A stretch of 64,000 bases of DNA from Bacteroidaceae bacterium (GCA_017535725.1 JAFXTO010000010.1:78910-142909), one strand, 5' to 3'; shown: positions 51,355 to 61,160, counted from the stretch's first letter. Translations and numbers: made by a program. The notes: generated by a model not told the origin, from the sequence alone.

Positions 51355-53871
51355 CTAATTCTTATAAGTAACTTTGACCACCTTTCTTGTTCCGTTCTTG
51401 CATACCACATAGATGCCACGAGGCAATTGGCGCAAGGTGTTGTCAGAAACGTAACCGTTGACTAATTGACGACCCGTCAGGTCATAGACGCCATCGCGGC
51501 AGAACGTGTTCTGATCCTTGCAGGAGCGGTCATCGGTGGAGTAGGGGAGTTGCACGATTCCAGTGTAGTCATCTTGACTCGGAAGCGGACAGAGCATCCA
51601 TTGACGATGAGTAGGAGTGTCGGTATCAGCTGTGTATAGCCAAGTACATATGCTGGTGCCGACATTGCTGCTGGCATTGTTGAGGTCGAGGGCATAGCTG
51701 CTGTTGCGGGCTGGCGATATCTTGTAGTAAGGCAGGTCGATGGCCTCGATATAGAACTGTTGCTCTCTGGTTTCAGTTGTCTGCGCCGTCAGTTTCGACG
51801 AGCTGGAGGAACGGAATGAGGTCAGTCGTTGTCCGCGTGCATTTTCGAGGATGAACGGGCCATTGTCCTGAACGGAGGAGCCTTCCTGCACCAGAAGTTT
51901 CCAGCGTTGGCCTTCGCTGTAGGAGGTGTTCTCGATGGTCACCTTCCCATCCTCTGCGGCGGTCAGCGCAGCGGTCAGATTCTGTCGCGGCACAATGATA
52001 TATTCGCGGTTGCCCACAATCTGCTGTTCTGTGGTCACACTGCCGACAGGCAGTATCAGGGTCGTGATACTCTGAGAGGGTAGCTTGACAAGTAAGGTAG
52101 AATCATCTATGGTGAAGTTCTTGACACTCTTCAAATCTTCTGACGAAGAGGTGCGGTAAGCCTTGATGTCGCTGGCGATAGGCAGACTCTCGAATTGCGA
52201 CAGGTCGATGCGATGATAGGCCAGACTTCCCTCGTTCAGGAGCACCAGCACAAGCGTGTCCTGTGCCTCGTTCATAGCAGCCAGCGACTGGTCGTTGAGC
52301 GATGCAACGATATGGTAGCCCTGTTTGATGAAGCGGGTGCATTGCTGGCGGACGAAGTAGTTCTTCACCTTGGAGTACGTCTGATTGCTGAAGCTCCCTC
52401 GGATGGTGCACCATTGATCGTTGGCTTCTTCCATATACTGCCAGTCAATCCATGTCTCCGGTTGGAGATAACGCATATCGTCCAGCAGCTTTTGCGCAAG
52501 ACTCAGGTTGCCGCCGATGCCGTTTCCACCAGACCCCACCTCGCTCATCCACAGGGGCATGTCGTCCTGATGAGCCAGGTAAGCCATGTGTACCCTGTCG
52601 GTATTGCTGCCCGAGTAAGTATGAGTGTTCCACTGTCCGATTTTCGAGAGTACGCCTCCTTGCTTATACGCCTTGTATCCGTCCACGGCCAGGCCGACGT
52701 TGGTCTCGTCGGAGGCCGAGATGACGGTGTTCAGTCCAGACTCGTCGAGAATAGGTTTCAAAACCTTGATGAACTTCACCTGCGATGCATAGTCAAAGTG
52801 GCATCCTTCCTGCGGGCCGTTGGCATACCAGAATCCTGTTACCGACTCGTTGAACGGCTCCAGCGTCTTGAATTCGATACCGTATTCATCCTTGTAGTGC
52901 TTACATACGTCGACCAGGTAGTGTGCGAACTCCTCGTAGTATTCGGGTTTCAGATTGTCTTTGCCCCCGTCCTTATTGCCGCTCACGCATCCGCTGTATG
53001 TCATATAGTACGGACACGAATTGCTGAACGCCTCGAAGACGGCGTCGGGTCGTTTCTCGCGAATTTTAAGCATGATTTTGCGCTGTGCTTCATCGCGGTC
53101 CCAGTGGTATTCGTCGCCGGAGAAGTCCTTGAAGCCCTCCATTTCAGCGCGCAACCCCTTGCCGTTGCCCATGTGATGCAGGTCACAGTTCTTGTTCTCA
53201 GGGTCGTCGCCGCCACCGATATTGTAGCGGAAGTGGCTGTAGTTCAGTCCCGTGGGACTGACCATCCATGTGATAATCTCATCAATCTTCTTGTCGCTCC
53301 ACTTTCCGCACATATTCGCCCACCAACAGAGTGAGACGCCCCATCCGTAGAACTTCTGGCGGACGAGAGAGGGGAACACAGCGTACGAAAGGGTGTCTGT
53401 GGGCACGGTTCCGTTCACCTTGTCGCTGAAGAACCAGAAGTGTTTCATGTCCGAGCCATTCTTATCTGAATACACCTTGGTGCCTGCATCGTTGCTGTCG
53501 GTGCCTAAGTATTTGTTGTTGCCTTTGCATCGAAAACGTATATAGGCCCCCTGAGCCGGTTCAATGGCGAACCGGGCGTCGTCGCTGGCGGAATCAGTGA
53601 CGAACGTGGTGTTCCACGTATTCAACTTGGAGAGGTATCGTTTCTGTCCAGCTGCCTTGATGTAATAATAGCCTTGACCGTCGGGTACGATGGTCATCTG
53701 CTGGGGATTGGAGGCCGTTGCTGCTTCTAGTTGTCCCCCATAGTCGCTTGCCATTTTCAGATGAGTGCCACTGCTGTGCATCACGAACATCGTTGTGGGT
53801 GTGGTGAATTCCGTCTGGGCGTGGGCTGTCAAGCCCAGCACCAGCATGATTATCAGTATAGTTCTCTTCAT
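51355..53871 (-). CDS. GH30-family endo-glycosidase with flanking ricin-type domains
   Basis: 838-residue secreted enzyme. Signal peptide MKRTILIIMLVLGLTAHA. An N-terminal ricin-like domain (to about 150) is followed by a GH30 barrel (YGWGVSLCWWANMCG; acid/base in LEPFNESVTGFWYA; nucleophile in LWMSEVGSGGNG). After the barrel come a beta-domain and a second ricin-like region (NREYIIVPRQNLTAAL...QWMLCPLP). The C-terminus has GVYDLTGRQL...LPRGIYVVCK. The pattern resembles beta-1,6-galactanases, but the linkage is not certain. Confidence 0.86.
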   Translation of the reverse strand: MKRTILIIMLVLGLTAHAQTEFTTPTTMFVMHSSGTHLKMASDYGGQLEAATASNPQQMTIVPDGQGYYYIKAAGQKRYLSKLNTWNTTFVTDSASDDARFAIEPAQGAYIRFRCKGNNKYLGTDSNDAGTKVYSDKNGSDMKHFWFFSDKVNGTVPTDTLSYAVFPSLVRQKFYGWGVSLCWWANMCGKWSDKKIDEIITWMVSPTGLNYSHFRYNIGGGDDPENKNCDLHHMGNGKGLRAEMEGFKDFSGDEYHWDRDEAQRKIMLKIREKRPDAVFEAFSNSCPYYMTYSGCVSGNKDGGKDNLKPEYYEEFAHYLVDVCKHYKDEYGIEFKTLEPFNESVTGFWYANGPQEGCHFDYASQVKFIKVLKPILDESGLNTVISASDETNVGLAVDGYKAYKQGGVLSKIGQWNTHTYSGSNTDRVHMAYLAHQDDMPLWMSEVGSGGNGIGGNLSLAQKLLDDMRYLQPETWIDWQYMEEANDQWCTIRGSFSNQTYSKVKNYFVRQQCTRFIKQGYHIVASLNDQSLAAMNEAQDTLVLVLLNEGSLAYHRIDLSQFESLPIASDIKAYRTSSSEDLKSVKNFTIDDSTLLVKLPSQSITTLILPVGSVTTEQQIVGNREYIIVPRQNLTAALTAAEDGKVTIENTSYSEGQRWKLLVQEGSSVQDNGPFILENARGQRLTSFRSSSSSKLTAQTTETREQQFYIEAIDLPYYKISPARNSSYALDLNNASSNVGTSICTWLYTADTDTPTHRQWMLCPLPSQDDYTGIVQLPYSTDDRSCKDQNTFCRDGVYDLTGRQLVNGYVSDNTLRQLPRGIYVVCKNGTRKVVKVTYKN

Positions 53872-53921
53872 GAATTGATTCTCTGTATACTTTGTTCTTT
53901 ATTCTTTGTTGATGTAAACTC

Positions 53922-55682
53922 TTATTCTTTGAGTTCATATTCAACTTCCAAATCTTCTACTGCCATCCGTTCGCCTTCAGCGAGTTGTTCTGCATCGAGG
54001 CGCAGTATTTTTGCTTTGGTTGGTGGGAAGGTGATGGTTTGCCAGATGGGGTTGTTCACGATATTGGAGAACTCTCCGGATGCAATTTTCTTCCACTCCT
54101 TCCAATCGGAGGAGGCCCATAGCGAATAATGAGTGATGACTCCTTCCTTGGTGTTTTGAGGCGGGAGGTAACGGAATGCCGTGAAAATCTTTGGCTGTTC
54201 GTAGTCTATCATCATCTGTTTGGGATTGCTGAAGAAGTAGTGTAGGTTGCTGCTGCGTTTCTCTCCAGCGTTGGGTGTGTCGTTTGTTATTTCGGGTGCG
54301 AGGTAAACGGAGGTGCGCTGGATGATGGGTTCGCACTTTGCATCGAGAATCGTAAAGCGCAGGCGTTTGGTCGTGACGGTGGGGAAGCAGATGATACGTC
54401 GGTGGCCAATGGTGGTGAGTCCGTCGGTGTTCTCCACGAGCTGATCCTTGAGTGGAATCCAATTCCCGTCAATATCCACTTCGAGCGAGAACTTCTTCAC
54501 GCGCTGTCCGTAGCGGATATCTTCTTCTACGACAAAGCGGTTGAAGGTGGCGGGCTTCTTGAAGGTGATGACAGCCCCACCGCCGTTCTTGCCTGCGGAG
54601 GAGGACAGCCGCTTGATTTTGGCGTCCTTGGCCAAGTCGTTCTTGAACACCTCGTCAATCATGTTCTTGAAGGCGACACCACGGAGGCTGTCTATGGGGT
54701 GGATGCGCCCGTTGGGCATAATGGGGAAGTTGAGCAGGAGGCATGAGTTGCGCCCCACAGATTTATAATAGGTGTCCATCAACTTGGAGAGGCTTTTCAC
54801 CTGCGAGTCCTCCGACTTGTGGTAGAACCATCCAGGACGAATACTCGTGTTGGTCTCTCCAGGCACCCACAGTTCTCCGTTCTCATCGCCATAGTGCAGT
54901 ATTGAGAATCCCATTCTTCCCTTTAGTGGTACAAGGCTCCAGTTCGTCTCGCCGATGAATCCAGCCTCCGTTCCGACCCATCTGAGATCCCCTCTGTCGC
55001 CCCCCGCGTCGCTCCAGATCAGAGCCTTGGGTTGTAGCTCACGAATCATGCGGAAGGTCTCGGGCCACCCGTAGTAGCTCTTGTCGATTTGTCGCCGTTC
55101 GTTGGCTCCGCCATACCATCCGTCGCCTCCGTTGGCTCCGTCGAACCAGACCTCGAACATGTCGCCGTATTCCGTCAGCAGTTCGCGCAACTGGTTGCGG
55201 AAGTAGGTGACGTATTCAGGCCGTCCGTATTCTGGATGGTTGCGGTCCCACGGTGAGAGATAGACGGCGTACTCCAGCCCCTCCTCGCGACAGGCCTCTG
55301 CCAGTTCGCGCACCACGTCGCCCTTTCCTTCCTTCCACGGAGAGCTCTTCACGGAGTAGTCCGTGTATTTCGAAGGCCACATACAGAATCCACAGTGGTG
55401 CTTGGCCGTGAAGATGATACCTTTCATTCCCGCCTGCTTGCATACTCGTGCCCATTGGCGACAGTCGAGGTCGCTGGGATTGAACAGCTGTGGGTCTTCG
55501 TTGCCGAATCCCCACTCCTGATCGGTGTAGGTGTTGAGGGAGTAGTGGATGAATGCGTACATTTCCATTTCTTGCCAACGCAATTGGTTGGAGGAGGGCA
55601 CGGGGCCACAAGGTGCTTTGTCCTGTGCGTTCATCGTGGTAGCCATGAGGCAAAGCAATAAAGCGAAAAGTATTTTTTTCAT
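53922..55682 (-). CDS. GH29 alpha-L-fucosidase with C-terminal discoidin-like domain
   Basis: 586 residues. Signal peptide MKKILFALLLCLMATTMNA. The GH29 domain has QLRWQEMEMYAFIHYSLNTY, AKHHCGFCMWPSKYTDYSVK and the nucleophile Asp in EVWFDGANGG. The C-terminal ~230 residues contain beta-sandwich sequence, including a F5/8-type C-like module (FTAFRYLPPQNTKEGVITHY). It lies 50 bases upstream of the GH30 gene on the same strand and is likely in one operon. Confidence 0.92.
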   Translation of the reverse strand: MKKILFALLLCLMATTMNAQDKAPCGPVPSSNQLRWQEMEMYAFIHYSLNTYTDQEWGFGNEDPQLFNPSDLDCRQWARVCKQAGMKGIIFTAKHHCGFCMWPSKYTDYSVKSSPWKEGKGDVVRELAEACREEGLEYAVYLSPWDRNHPEYGRPEYVTYFRNQLRELLTEYGDMFEVWFDGANGGDGWYGGANERRQIDKSYYGWPETFRMIRELQPKALIWSDAGGDRGDLRWVGTEAGFIGETNWSLVPLKGRMGFSILHYGDENGELWVPGETNTSIRPGWFYHKSEDSQVKSLSKLMDTYYKSVGRNSCLLLNFPIMPNGRIHPIDSLRGVAFKNMIDEVFKNDLAKDAKIKRLSSSAGKNGGGAVITFKKPATFNRFVVEEDIRYGQRVKKFSLEVDIDGNWIPLKDQLVENTDGLTTIGHRRIICFPTVTTKRLRFTILDAKCEPIIQRTSVYLAPEITNDTPNAGEKRSSNLHYFFSNPKQMMIDYEQPKIFTAFRYLPPQNTKEGVITHYSLWASSDWKEWKKIASGEFSNIVNNPIWQTITFPPTKAKILRLDAEQLAEGERMAVEDLEVEYELKE

Positions 55683-55736
55683 ATCTATGGCGTTGTAGAG
55701 AGTATTCTCAATGGAGATTTGTTATCGTTCCGTCGC

Positions 55737-57680
55737 TCACAGTGCCTCGCACTCTGCTAACCATGCATTACGGCTGGCATCGCTGGGCATTCGCCAATCG
55801 CCTCGTGGCGACAGGCTGATACTACCAACCTTGGGTCCATCGGGCAGACAGGAACGCTTGAACTGTTGCGTGAAGAAACGAGCATAGAAGATTTTGAGCC
55901 AATGTTTTATCTCGTCGTCGCGGTAGCTTCCTGCGAAGGCGCGTTTGGCAAGGAAGTAGATTTTCGAGGGACGTTCGCCCCAGCGCAGGGCGTGGTAGAT
56001 GAAGAAGTCGTGCAGCTCGTATGGTCCTACGAGGTCTTCGGTCTTCTGCTGAATCTCGCCTTCGGCATTAGTGGGGATGAGCTCGGGGCTGATGGGGGTG
56101 TCCACAATATCCAGCAGCGTCTGTGCTTCGCCGCCGATGCCGTTCTGCTTGTTCATGGCTACCCAGCGCACGAGGTGTTTAACCAGGGTCTTGGGAACAC
56201 CTGTATTCACGCCATACATCGACATGTGGTCGCCGTTGTAGGTGCACCATCCCAGTGCCAGTTCAGACAGGTCGCCAGTTCCAATCACCAGTCCTCCCAG
56301 CTGGTTGGCGACATCCATAAGGATTTGCGTACGCTCGCGTGCTTGTGAATTCTCGTAGGTGACGTCCTGAACTTCGGGATTGTGCCCGATATCTTCGAAG
56401 TGCTGCATGACGGCCTTGGCGATACTTATTTCCTGTGCAGTAATTCCCAGTTCGTGCATCAGGTCGCATGCATTGTTATAGGTGCGGTCGCTGGTTCCGA
56501 AGCCGGGCATTGTGATTCCTACTATACCTCGGCGATCAATCCCAAGCAGGTCAAAAGCGCGCACGGTGACGAGCAGTGCCAGTGTGGAATCCAGTCCTCC
56601 GGAAATGCCGATGACTGCCGTCTGGCTCCCTACGTGCTGCAAACGGCGTGCCAGGCCTTCGGCCTGTATGGCGAAAATTTCTTCACAGCGTTCGTCCAGC
56701 TCAGCACCCTGTGGCACGAAAGGTGCTGGGTTCACCTGACGGGTAAACTCGAAATCGCGCGTGGTGATGAGAGCGGTGTCCAGGGTTAGGAAAGGTTTTT
56801 CTGCCTTGCGGTTGATCATTCCCTGATTCATCCCGAAGGTGGTGTTCATCCGCCGCTGGGTGCGGAGCCGTTCCACGTCCACTTCACTTTCCACCAGCTG
56901 AGCGTGCAGGCTGTGGTGTTCAGCCTCCGCCAGCAGGTTGCCGTTCTCCAGAATCATTGCCTTGCCACTGTAGACCACATCCTGTGTGCTTTCGCCGAAG
57001 CCGGCAGCAGCGTAGGCGTAACCTGCAATGCAACGCGCGCTCTGCTGGCGCAAGAGTTGGTTGAGGTAGGCTCGTTTGCCCACCACATCATCGTCCGCGC
57101 TGAGGTTGAATATGATTTCTGCTCCGCGCAGGGCCAGTTCTGAGGAGGGTGGGATGGGTGCCCACAAGTCTTCGCACAGCTCCACGCCAAAAGTACAGGT
57201 GGGAGTCCGGAAGAGCAAACGTGAACAGAGGTTGACCTGTTGTCCGCACAACCATACCGTGGCATCCTCCGGGAGCTCATTGGCACTGGCAAACCAGCGG
57301 CGCTCATAGAACTCCTGATAGTTCGGTAGATAAGTCTTGGGCACCAGTCCCAGGATCTTGCCTTTCTGCAGCACGGCGGCGCAATTGAACAGCATGCCAT
57401 TGTAGCCCACGGGCAGTCCCACAATGGAAATGATGTCTAAGGAGCGCGAGAAGTTCATCAGGTTGATGAGCGCCATTTCTGCTTCGTCCAACAGCAATTG
57501 CTGGGCAAAGAGATCTCCGCACGAATAGCCAGTCAGCGACAACTCCGGCAGACAGATAATTTCCACTCCACGGCCCTCGGCCTGGATGATGAGGTTTTCT
57601 ATTTGTTGAGTGTTGTACTTTGGGTCTGCCACGCGAACCTCAGGCACGCCTGTGGCAATCTTGACGAATCCGTAATTCAT
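55737..57680 (-). CDS. nadE: Glutamine-dependent NAD+ synthetase
   Basis: Amidates nicotinate adenine dinucleotide to NAD using glutamine. The 647-residue protein has an N-terminal nitrilase domain (CLPELSLTGYSCGD with catalytic Glu; FGVELCEDLWAP with catalytic Cys) and a C-terminal synthetase domain with PP-loop GISGGLDSTLALLV and GTGDLSELALGW. ATG 57680 (MNYGFVKIATGVPEVRVAD) is chosen: a TACCTTTG box lies 34 bases before it and inside the longer frame. It is the eighth glutamine-hydrolysing enzyme in the window. Confidence 0.94.
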   Translation of the reverse strand: MNYGFVKIATGVPEVRVADPKYNTQQIENLIIQAEGRGVEIICLPELSLTGYSCGDLFAQQLLLDEAEMALINLMNFSRSLDIISIVGLPVGYNGMLFNCAAVLQKGKILGLVPKTYLPNYQEFYERRWFASANELPEDATVWLCGQQVNLCSRLLFRTPTCTFGVELCEDLWAPIPPSSELALRGAEIIFNLSADDDVVGKRAYLNQLLRQQSARCIAGYAYAAAGFGESTQDVVYSGKAMILENGNLLAEAEHHSLHAQLVESEVDVERLRTQRRMNTTFGMNQGMINRKAEKPFLTLDTALITTRDFEFTRQVNPAPFVPQGAELDERCEEIFAIQAEGLARRLQHVGSQTAVIGISGGLDSTLALLVTVRAFDLLGIDRRGIVGITMPGFGTSDRTYNNACDLMHELGITAQEISIAKAVMQHFEDIGHNPEVQDVTYENSQARERTQILMDVANQLGGLVIGTGDLSELALGWCTYNGDHMSMYGVNTGVPKTLVKHLVRWVAMNKQNGIGGEAQTLLDIVDTPISPELIPTNAEGEIQQKTEDLVGPYELHDFFIYHALRWGERPSKIYFLAKRAFAGSYRDDEIKHWLKIFYARFFTQQFKRSCLPDGPKVGSISLSPRGDWRMPSDASRNAWLAECEAL

Positions 57681-57714
57681 AGAAGTAGGTCTTGTTATAA
57701 TGTGTTTTGCGGTG

Positions 57715-57722
57715 CAAAGGTA
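57715..57722 (-). promoter_or_regulatory. -7 box TACCTTTG for nadE
   Basis: Exact TACCTTTG on the minus strand. It fixes the nadE start at 57680. Confidence 0.6.
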
Positions 57723-57866
57723 GTTATTCTCGCTGAAAAGCACATGATTTTTCTTTTTTTTCTGCATTTTGTTTGCAAAAAACGCGAAATTGTACTTACT
57801 TTGTGCCCTCGAAAAGAGAAAATCACCATTACCTGATTTATTAACCCCTAATTAAAACTCAAAACA

Positions 57867-58412
57867 ATGACCAAGAAATTTGTTTGCACCGTATGTGGTT
57901 ATATCCACGAAGGTCCCGAACCCCCCGAGCGTTGCCCCCAGTGTAAGGTTCCCGCCAGTAAGTTCAAGGAGCTGAAGGAAGAAGGCCTGCAGTTTGTCAC
58001 GGAACATGTCATTGGCATTGCCAAGGATGTTGACCCTGAGATTCTGGAAGGATTACGTTCTCACTTCGCAGGCGAATGCACGGAAGTTGGAATGTACCTT
58101 GCAATGGCTCGTCAGGCTGACCGCGAGGGCTATCCTGAAATTGCAGAGGCTTTCAAGCGCTATGCTTTTGAGGAAGCAGATCATGCCAGCCGCTTTGCCG
58201 AGCTGCTCGGAGAGTGCGTGTGGGACACCAAGACCAACCTGAAGAAGCGTATGGAAGCCGAAGCCGGTGCCTGCGCAGGAAAGATGGCAATCGCCAAGAA
58301 GGCCAAGGAGCAGAATCTGGACGCTATCCACGACACCGTTCATGAAATGGCTAAGGACGAGGCACGCCACGGACAGGGCTTCCAAGGTCTCTACAAGCGT
58401 TACTTCGGATAA
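57867..58412 (+). CDS. Reverse rubrerythrin (rubredoxin domain first), probable peroxide reductase
   Basis: 181 residues. An N-terminal rubredoxin-like iron site ([10 protein letters not shown] and [11 protein letters not shown]) precedes a four-helix diiron domain with [29 protein letters not shown] and [10 protein letters not shown] supplying Glu/His ligands. The domain order is the reverse of classical rubrerythrin. It is expected to reduce hydrogen peroxide in anaerobes, with electrons from an NADH-dependent partner. A perfect hairpin follows the stop. Confidence 0.9.
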   Translation: MTKKFVCTVCGYIHEGPEPPERCPQCKVPASKFKELKEEGLQFVTEHVIGIAKDVDPEILEGLRSHFAGECTEVGMYLAMARQADREGYPEIAEAFKRYAFEEADHASRFAELLGECVWDTKTNLKKRMEAEAGACAGKMAIAKKAKEQNLDAIHDTVHEMAKDEARHGQGFQGLYKRYFG

Positions 58413-58421
58413 AACATTCGC

Positions 58422-58463
58422 AAGCTGCGTTTTTTGGGCGAACCTCACCAAAAAACGCAGCTT
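58422..58463 (+). terminator. Perfect 15-bp inverted repeat after the rubrerythrin gene
   Basis: AAGCTGCGTTTTTTG and CAAAAAACGCAGCTT pair exactly around a 12-base loop, followed by TATAATTT. A probable terminator located just before the RlmD-type start. Confidence 0.8.
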
Positions 58464-58484
58464 TATAATTTATTTCAGCTACTT

Positions 58485-59939
58485 ATGAGCAGAAAACGAA
58501 AAGAACTCCCTCTGTTGGAAAACATCGAGATAACAGATGTGGCAGCAGAGGGTAAGGCTTTGGTGCGGGTGAATGACTTGGTGGTCTTCGTACCCTTTGT
58601 GGTGCCTGGTGATGTGGTGGACTTGCAGTTGACAAAAAAGAAACACTCCTACGCCGAAGCTGAGGCTGTACGCATTGTGCGACCGTCTGAGAATCGCGTG
58701 GAGCCCTTCTGTCCCCACTTTGGCGTTTGCGGAGGATGCAAGTGGCAGATGTTGCCGTATCAATTGCAGCTTGAGGCCAAACAGAAGCAAGTAATGGACG
58801 CACTCACCCGTATAGGGAAGGTGGAATTGCCTGGGTGCCAGCCAATCCTCGGATCTAAGAAGACACAGGAATATCGCAACAAACTCGAATTCGGATTCTG
58901 CAATCGCAGGTGGCTGACGAAGGAACAAATACGCAGTGGCCAGCAGTTTGAACATCAGGAGAGTGTGGGCTTCCACACCACAGGCTCGTTCGACAAGATT
59001 CTTCCAATCGAGGAATGTCACCTCATGGATCCTGTTAATGACCGACTGCGTCTCTTCATCCGCGACTACGCTTATGCCCACCACCTCACTTTCTACGACC
59101 AGCGTGAGCATACAGGACTGTTGCGCGGAATGATGATAAGGACGTCGAATACCGGAGGGCTGATGCTGCTTATCCAGTTCTGCATGATGACTGATGAAGA
59201 GCACGCACAGGCACGCGAACTGTTGCAGGTCCTTGCGGACACGTTTCCCGAAGTTACCTCGCTGCTGTATGTCGACAATCAGAAGTGGAACGACACCTTT
59301 GGCGACCTACCCGTGGAAGTCTTCAAGGGCACTGACCACATCTTTCTCCAAATGGAACAATTGAGGTTCAAGGTGGGGGCAAAGTCATTCTACCAGACCA
59401 ACACGGAGCAAGCGTATGAATTATATAAGGTGGCGAGGGAGTTTGCGTTTGGAAGTGACGAGCAACGGATGATGAGTAACGAATCACTCACAGAGAAGCC
59501 TCTCGTCTACGACCTCTACACGGGCACAGGCACTATCGCTAACTTTGTGGCCAGCTGTGCAAGGGAAGTAATAGGCATTGAATATGTTCCAGAGGCTATT
59601 GAGGATGCCAAGGTGAATAGCCAACTGAACGGCATCACGAACACCCGCTTCTTCGCGGGCGACATGAAGGATATTCTGACTGAGGAATTCGTCCAGCAGC
59701 ACGGAAGACCAGATGTTATCATCACCGACCCCCCACGTGCAGGTATGCACGGCGACGTCATTGACGTTATCCTGACAGCGGCTCCAGCGCGCATTGTTTA
59801 TGTCAGTTGCAATCCTGCCACTCAGGCGCGTGACCTCGCTCTGTTGGACGAAGCTTACAAGGTTACTCGCATCCAGCCCGTGGATATGTTCCCCCACACA
59901 CAACACGTGGAGAACGTGGTACTGCTGGAACGTCGTTGA
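58485..59939 (+). CDS. rlmD: 23S rRNA (uracil-5-)-methyltransferase, RlmD/RumA type
   Basis: 484 residues from ATG 58485 (MSRKRKELPLLENIEITDVA); the longer frame reads through the terminator. An N-terminal TRAM RNA-binding domain is followed by 4Fe-4S cysteines (CPHFGVCGGCKWQ), an SAM fold (YDLYTGTGTIANFVA), ITDPPRAGMH, and the catalytic Cys motif VYVSCNPATQARDL. It adds m5U to 23S rRNA. Which uracil it modifies cannot be decided between RlmC, RlmD and RlmCD by eye. Confidence 0.9.
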   Translation: MSRKRKELPLLENIEITDVAAEGKALVRVNDLVVFVPFVVPGDVVDLQLTKKKHSYAEAEAVRIVRPSENRVEPFCPHFGVCGGCKWQMLPYQLQLEAKQKQVMDALTRIGKVELPGCQPILGSKKTQEYRNKLEFGFCNRRWLTKEQIRSGQQFEHQESVGFHTTGSFDKILPIEECHLMDPVNDRLRLFIRDYAYAHHLTFYDQREHTGLLRGMMIRTSNTGGLMLLIQFCMMTDEEHAQARELLQVLADTFPEVTSLLYVDNQKWNDTFGDLPVEVFKGTDHIFLQMEQLRFKVGAKSFYQTNTEQAYELYKVAREFAFGSDEQRMMSNESLTEKPLVYDLYTGTGTIANFVASCAREVIGIEYVPEAIEDAKVNSQLNGITNTRFFAGDMKDILTEEFVQQHGRPDVIITDPPRAGMHGDVIDVILTAAPARIVYVSCNPATQARDLALLDEAYKVTRIQPVDMFPHTQHVENVVLLERR

Positions 59940-59965
59940 TTACAGGTGAGTTATTAAGCACACAC

Positions 59966-60841
59966 CTATAGAGTTACAGGCGCCTTCTTGTCTGAAGCCA
60001 ACTCCATGGAATCGCGATGGTCAGCCAGCGAGGCATTGATGGAGTCCAGTTCTTCGCGCGCTTCGCGTACGCGGGCTTCATCACGCGCCTGCATAGCCTG
60101 CTCAATATGTTCTCCGTCCTCATGGCTGAGGATGTAGAAGTCGTAGGCTGCTGATGTTCCCTCCCTCTCGGCTTTCCTCCAGTCGATAGAATCCAACAGG
60201 TGGATAGCCATAGGTTTGTGGTTGGAGGCGGGGTGTTCTTCGATGAACTGCTGGACGCGCTCGCGTTTCATGCTGCTGGTGACTTCGCGCCACAGCTTTT
60301 CTATGCGTTCCAGTTCCGCTAATCGTGCGCGTACATTATTCAGATAGGTACTCTTGGGATACCGGTTGATGAAATCCTTATAGCTTTCCATTTCCGTACA
60401 ATTCTTCAGGTTCAGGAAAGCCGTCTCCTCGCTGGCCTCGCGTATCTGGCATTCATAGTAGAAGAAGATACCTACGCCGACGAGCACGAGAATCAGGATG
60501 AGCAGCCACCACGGAAATCCTTTTTTCTTGGTAGGGGGTGGGGGAGTGGATGGAGAATTTTCGGAGGATGTTACAACTGGGGAGTCCTCCGTAGGCTGCA
60601 TCTCTTGGTAATCGTTGTCCTCATCGTGTGACGAGGACGCTTGTGACTCGATGGCATCACCAGCTTTCGCCACCAGGAATTTGGTATGGCAATTCGGACA
60701 CTGTTCAGCATCCATCAAGGAAAGCGTGTTGCAAACCGGACAGCGCTTCACATTATTTAATATTGGCACTCCACAATTGGGGCATTGCGGGGCTTTCGTG
60801 GACACCTCGTGACCACATTCAGGGCATTTGATTAGGCTCAT
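59966..60841 (-). CDS. Zinc-ribbon membrane-anchored protein of unknown function
   Basis: 291 residues. Two zinc-ribbon motifs at the N-terminus (CPECGHEV...CPNCG and CPVCNTL...CPNCH), an acidic/Ser/Pro-rich linker, one membrane helix (FPWWLLILILVLVGVGIFFY) near residue 110, then a helical domain with ESYKDFINRYPKSTYLNNVR, resembling tetratricopeptide-like or YfgM-like outer modules. No enzyme motif. A role as a membrane-bound scaffold is only inference. It has its own TACCTTTG box. Confidence 0.8.
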   Translation of the reverse strand: MSLIKCPECGHEVSTKAPQCPNCGVPILNNVKRCPVCNTLSLMDAEQCPNCHTKFLVAKAGDAIESQASSSHDEDNDYQEMQPTEDSPVVTSSENSPSTPPPPTKKKGFPWWLLILILVLVGVGIFFYYECQIREASEETAFLNLKNCTEMESYKDFINRYPKSTYLNNVRARLAELERIEKLWREVTSSMKRERVQQFIEEHPASNHKPMAIHLLDSIDWRKAEREGTSAAYDFYILSHEDGEHIEQAMQARDEARVREAREELDSINASLADHRDSMELASDKKAPVTL

Positions 60842-60904
60842 TGTTTCTAACTCCTTTTTAGTTTATTTATGTTCAAAAGAACATCTTTTTCCTTAAATCC
60901 TGTG

Positions 60905-60912
60905 CAAAGGTA
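60905..60912 (-). promoter_or_regulatory. -7 box TACCTTTG for the zinc-ribbon protein
   Basis: Exact TACCTTTG, 63 bases before the ATG. Confidence 0.55.
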
Positions 60913-60951
60913 CATTTTTTTATGCTTTCTTGCAAAAAAAAGGAGAAAAAG

Positions 60952-60983
60952 TTTGGCAGAATGATAATTTCGCCGTACCTTTG
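60952..60983 (+). promoter_or_regulatory. Promoter of tRNA-Ala (-33 TTTG, -7 TACCTTTG)
   Basis: TTTG at 60952-60955 and TACCTTTG at 60976-60983 are separated by 20 bases, the expected Bacteroidetes spacing. This is the most complete promoter in the window; it lies 19 bases before the tRNA. Confidence 0.7.
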
Positions 60984-61002
60984 CATCGCAAAACAGCAAA
61001 AC

Positions 61003-61076
61003 GGGGCATTAGCTCATCTGGCTAGAGCGTTTGACTGGCAGTCAAGAGGTGGCGAGTTCGAGTCTCGCATGCTCCA
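61003..61076 (+). tRNA. tRNA-Ala (anticodon GGC)
   Basis: 74 bases with all four stems: acceptor GGGGCAT/ATGCTCC, D-stem GCTC/GAGC, anticodon stem TTTGA/TCAAG with loop CTGGCAG (GGC at 61037-61039), and T-stem GCGAG/CTCGC with TTCGAGT loop. The discriminator base is A and CCA is not encoded. Confidence 0.95.
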
Positions 61077-61090
61077 CAATCCTAAAATAA

Positions 61091-61115
61091 AAACCCGCTG
61101 AAATTCAGCGGGTTT
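61091..61115 (+). terminator. Terminator after tRNA-Ala
   Basis: AAACCCGCTGAA-a-TTCAGCGGGTTT perfect hairpin followed by CTTCTTTC, starting 15 bases after the tRNA. Confidence 0.8.
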
Positions 61116-61160
61116 CTTCTTTCTCTCACACAGAGGTTCCGTTTGAGGTTCCGTTTTATT

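Noticed and set aside
51264-51371. 35-codon frame MKRILLSISFPLAGTIKPSD...
   Set aside because: Short, no promoter box, and its end overlaps the GH30 stop region; it may be a remnant, but nothing supports translation.
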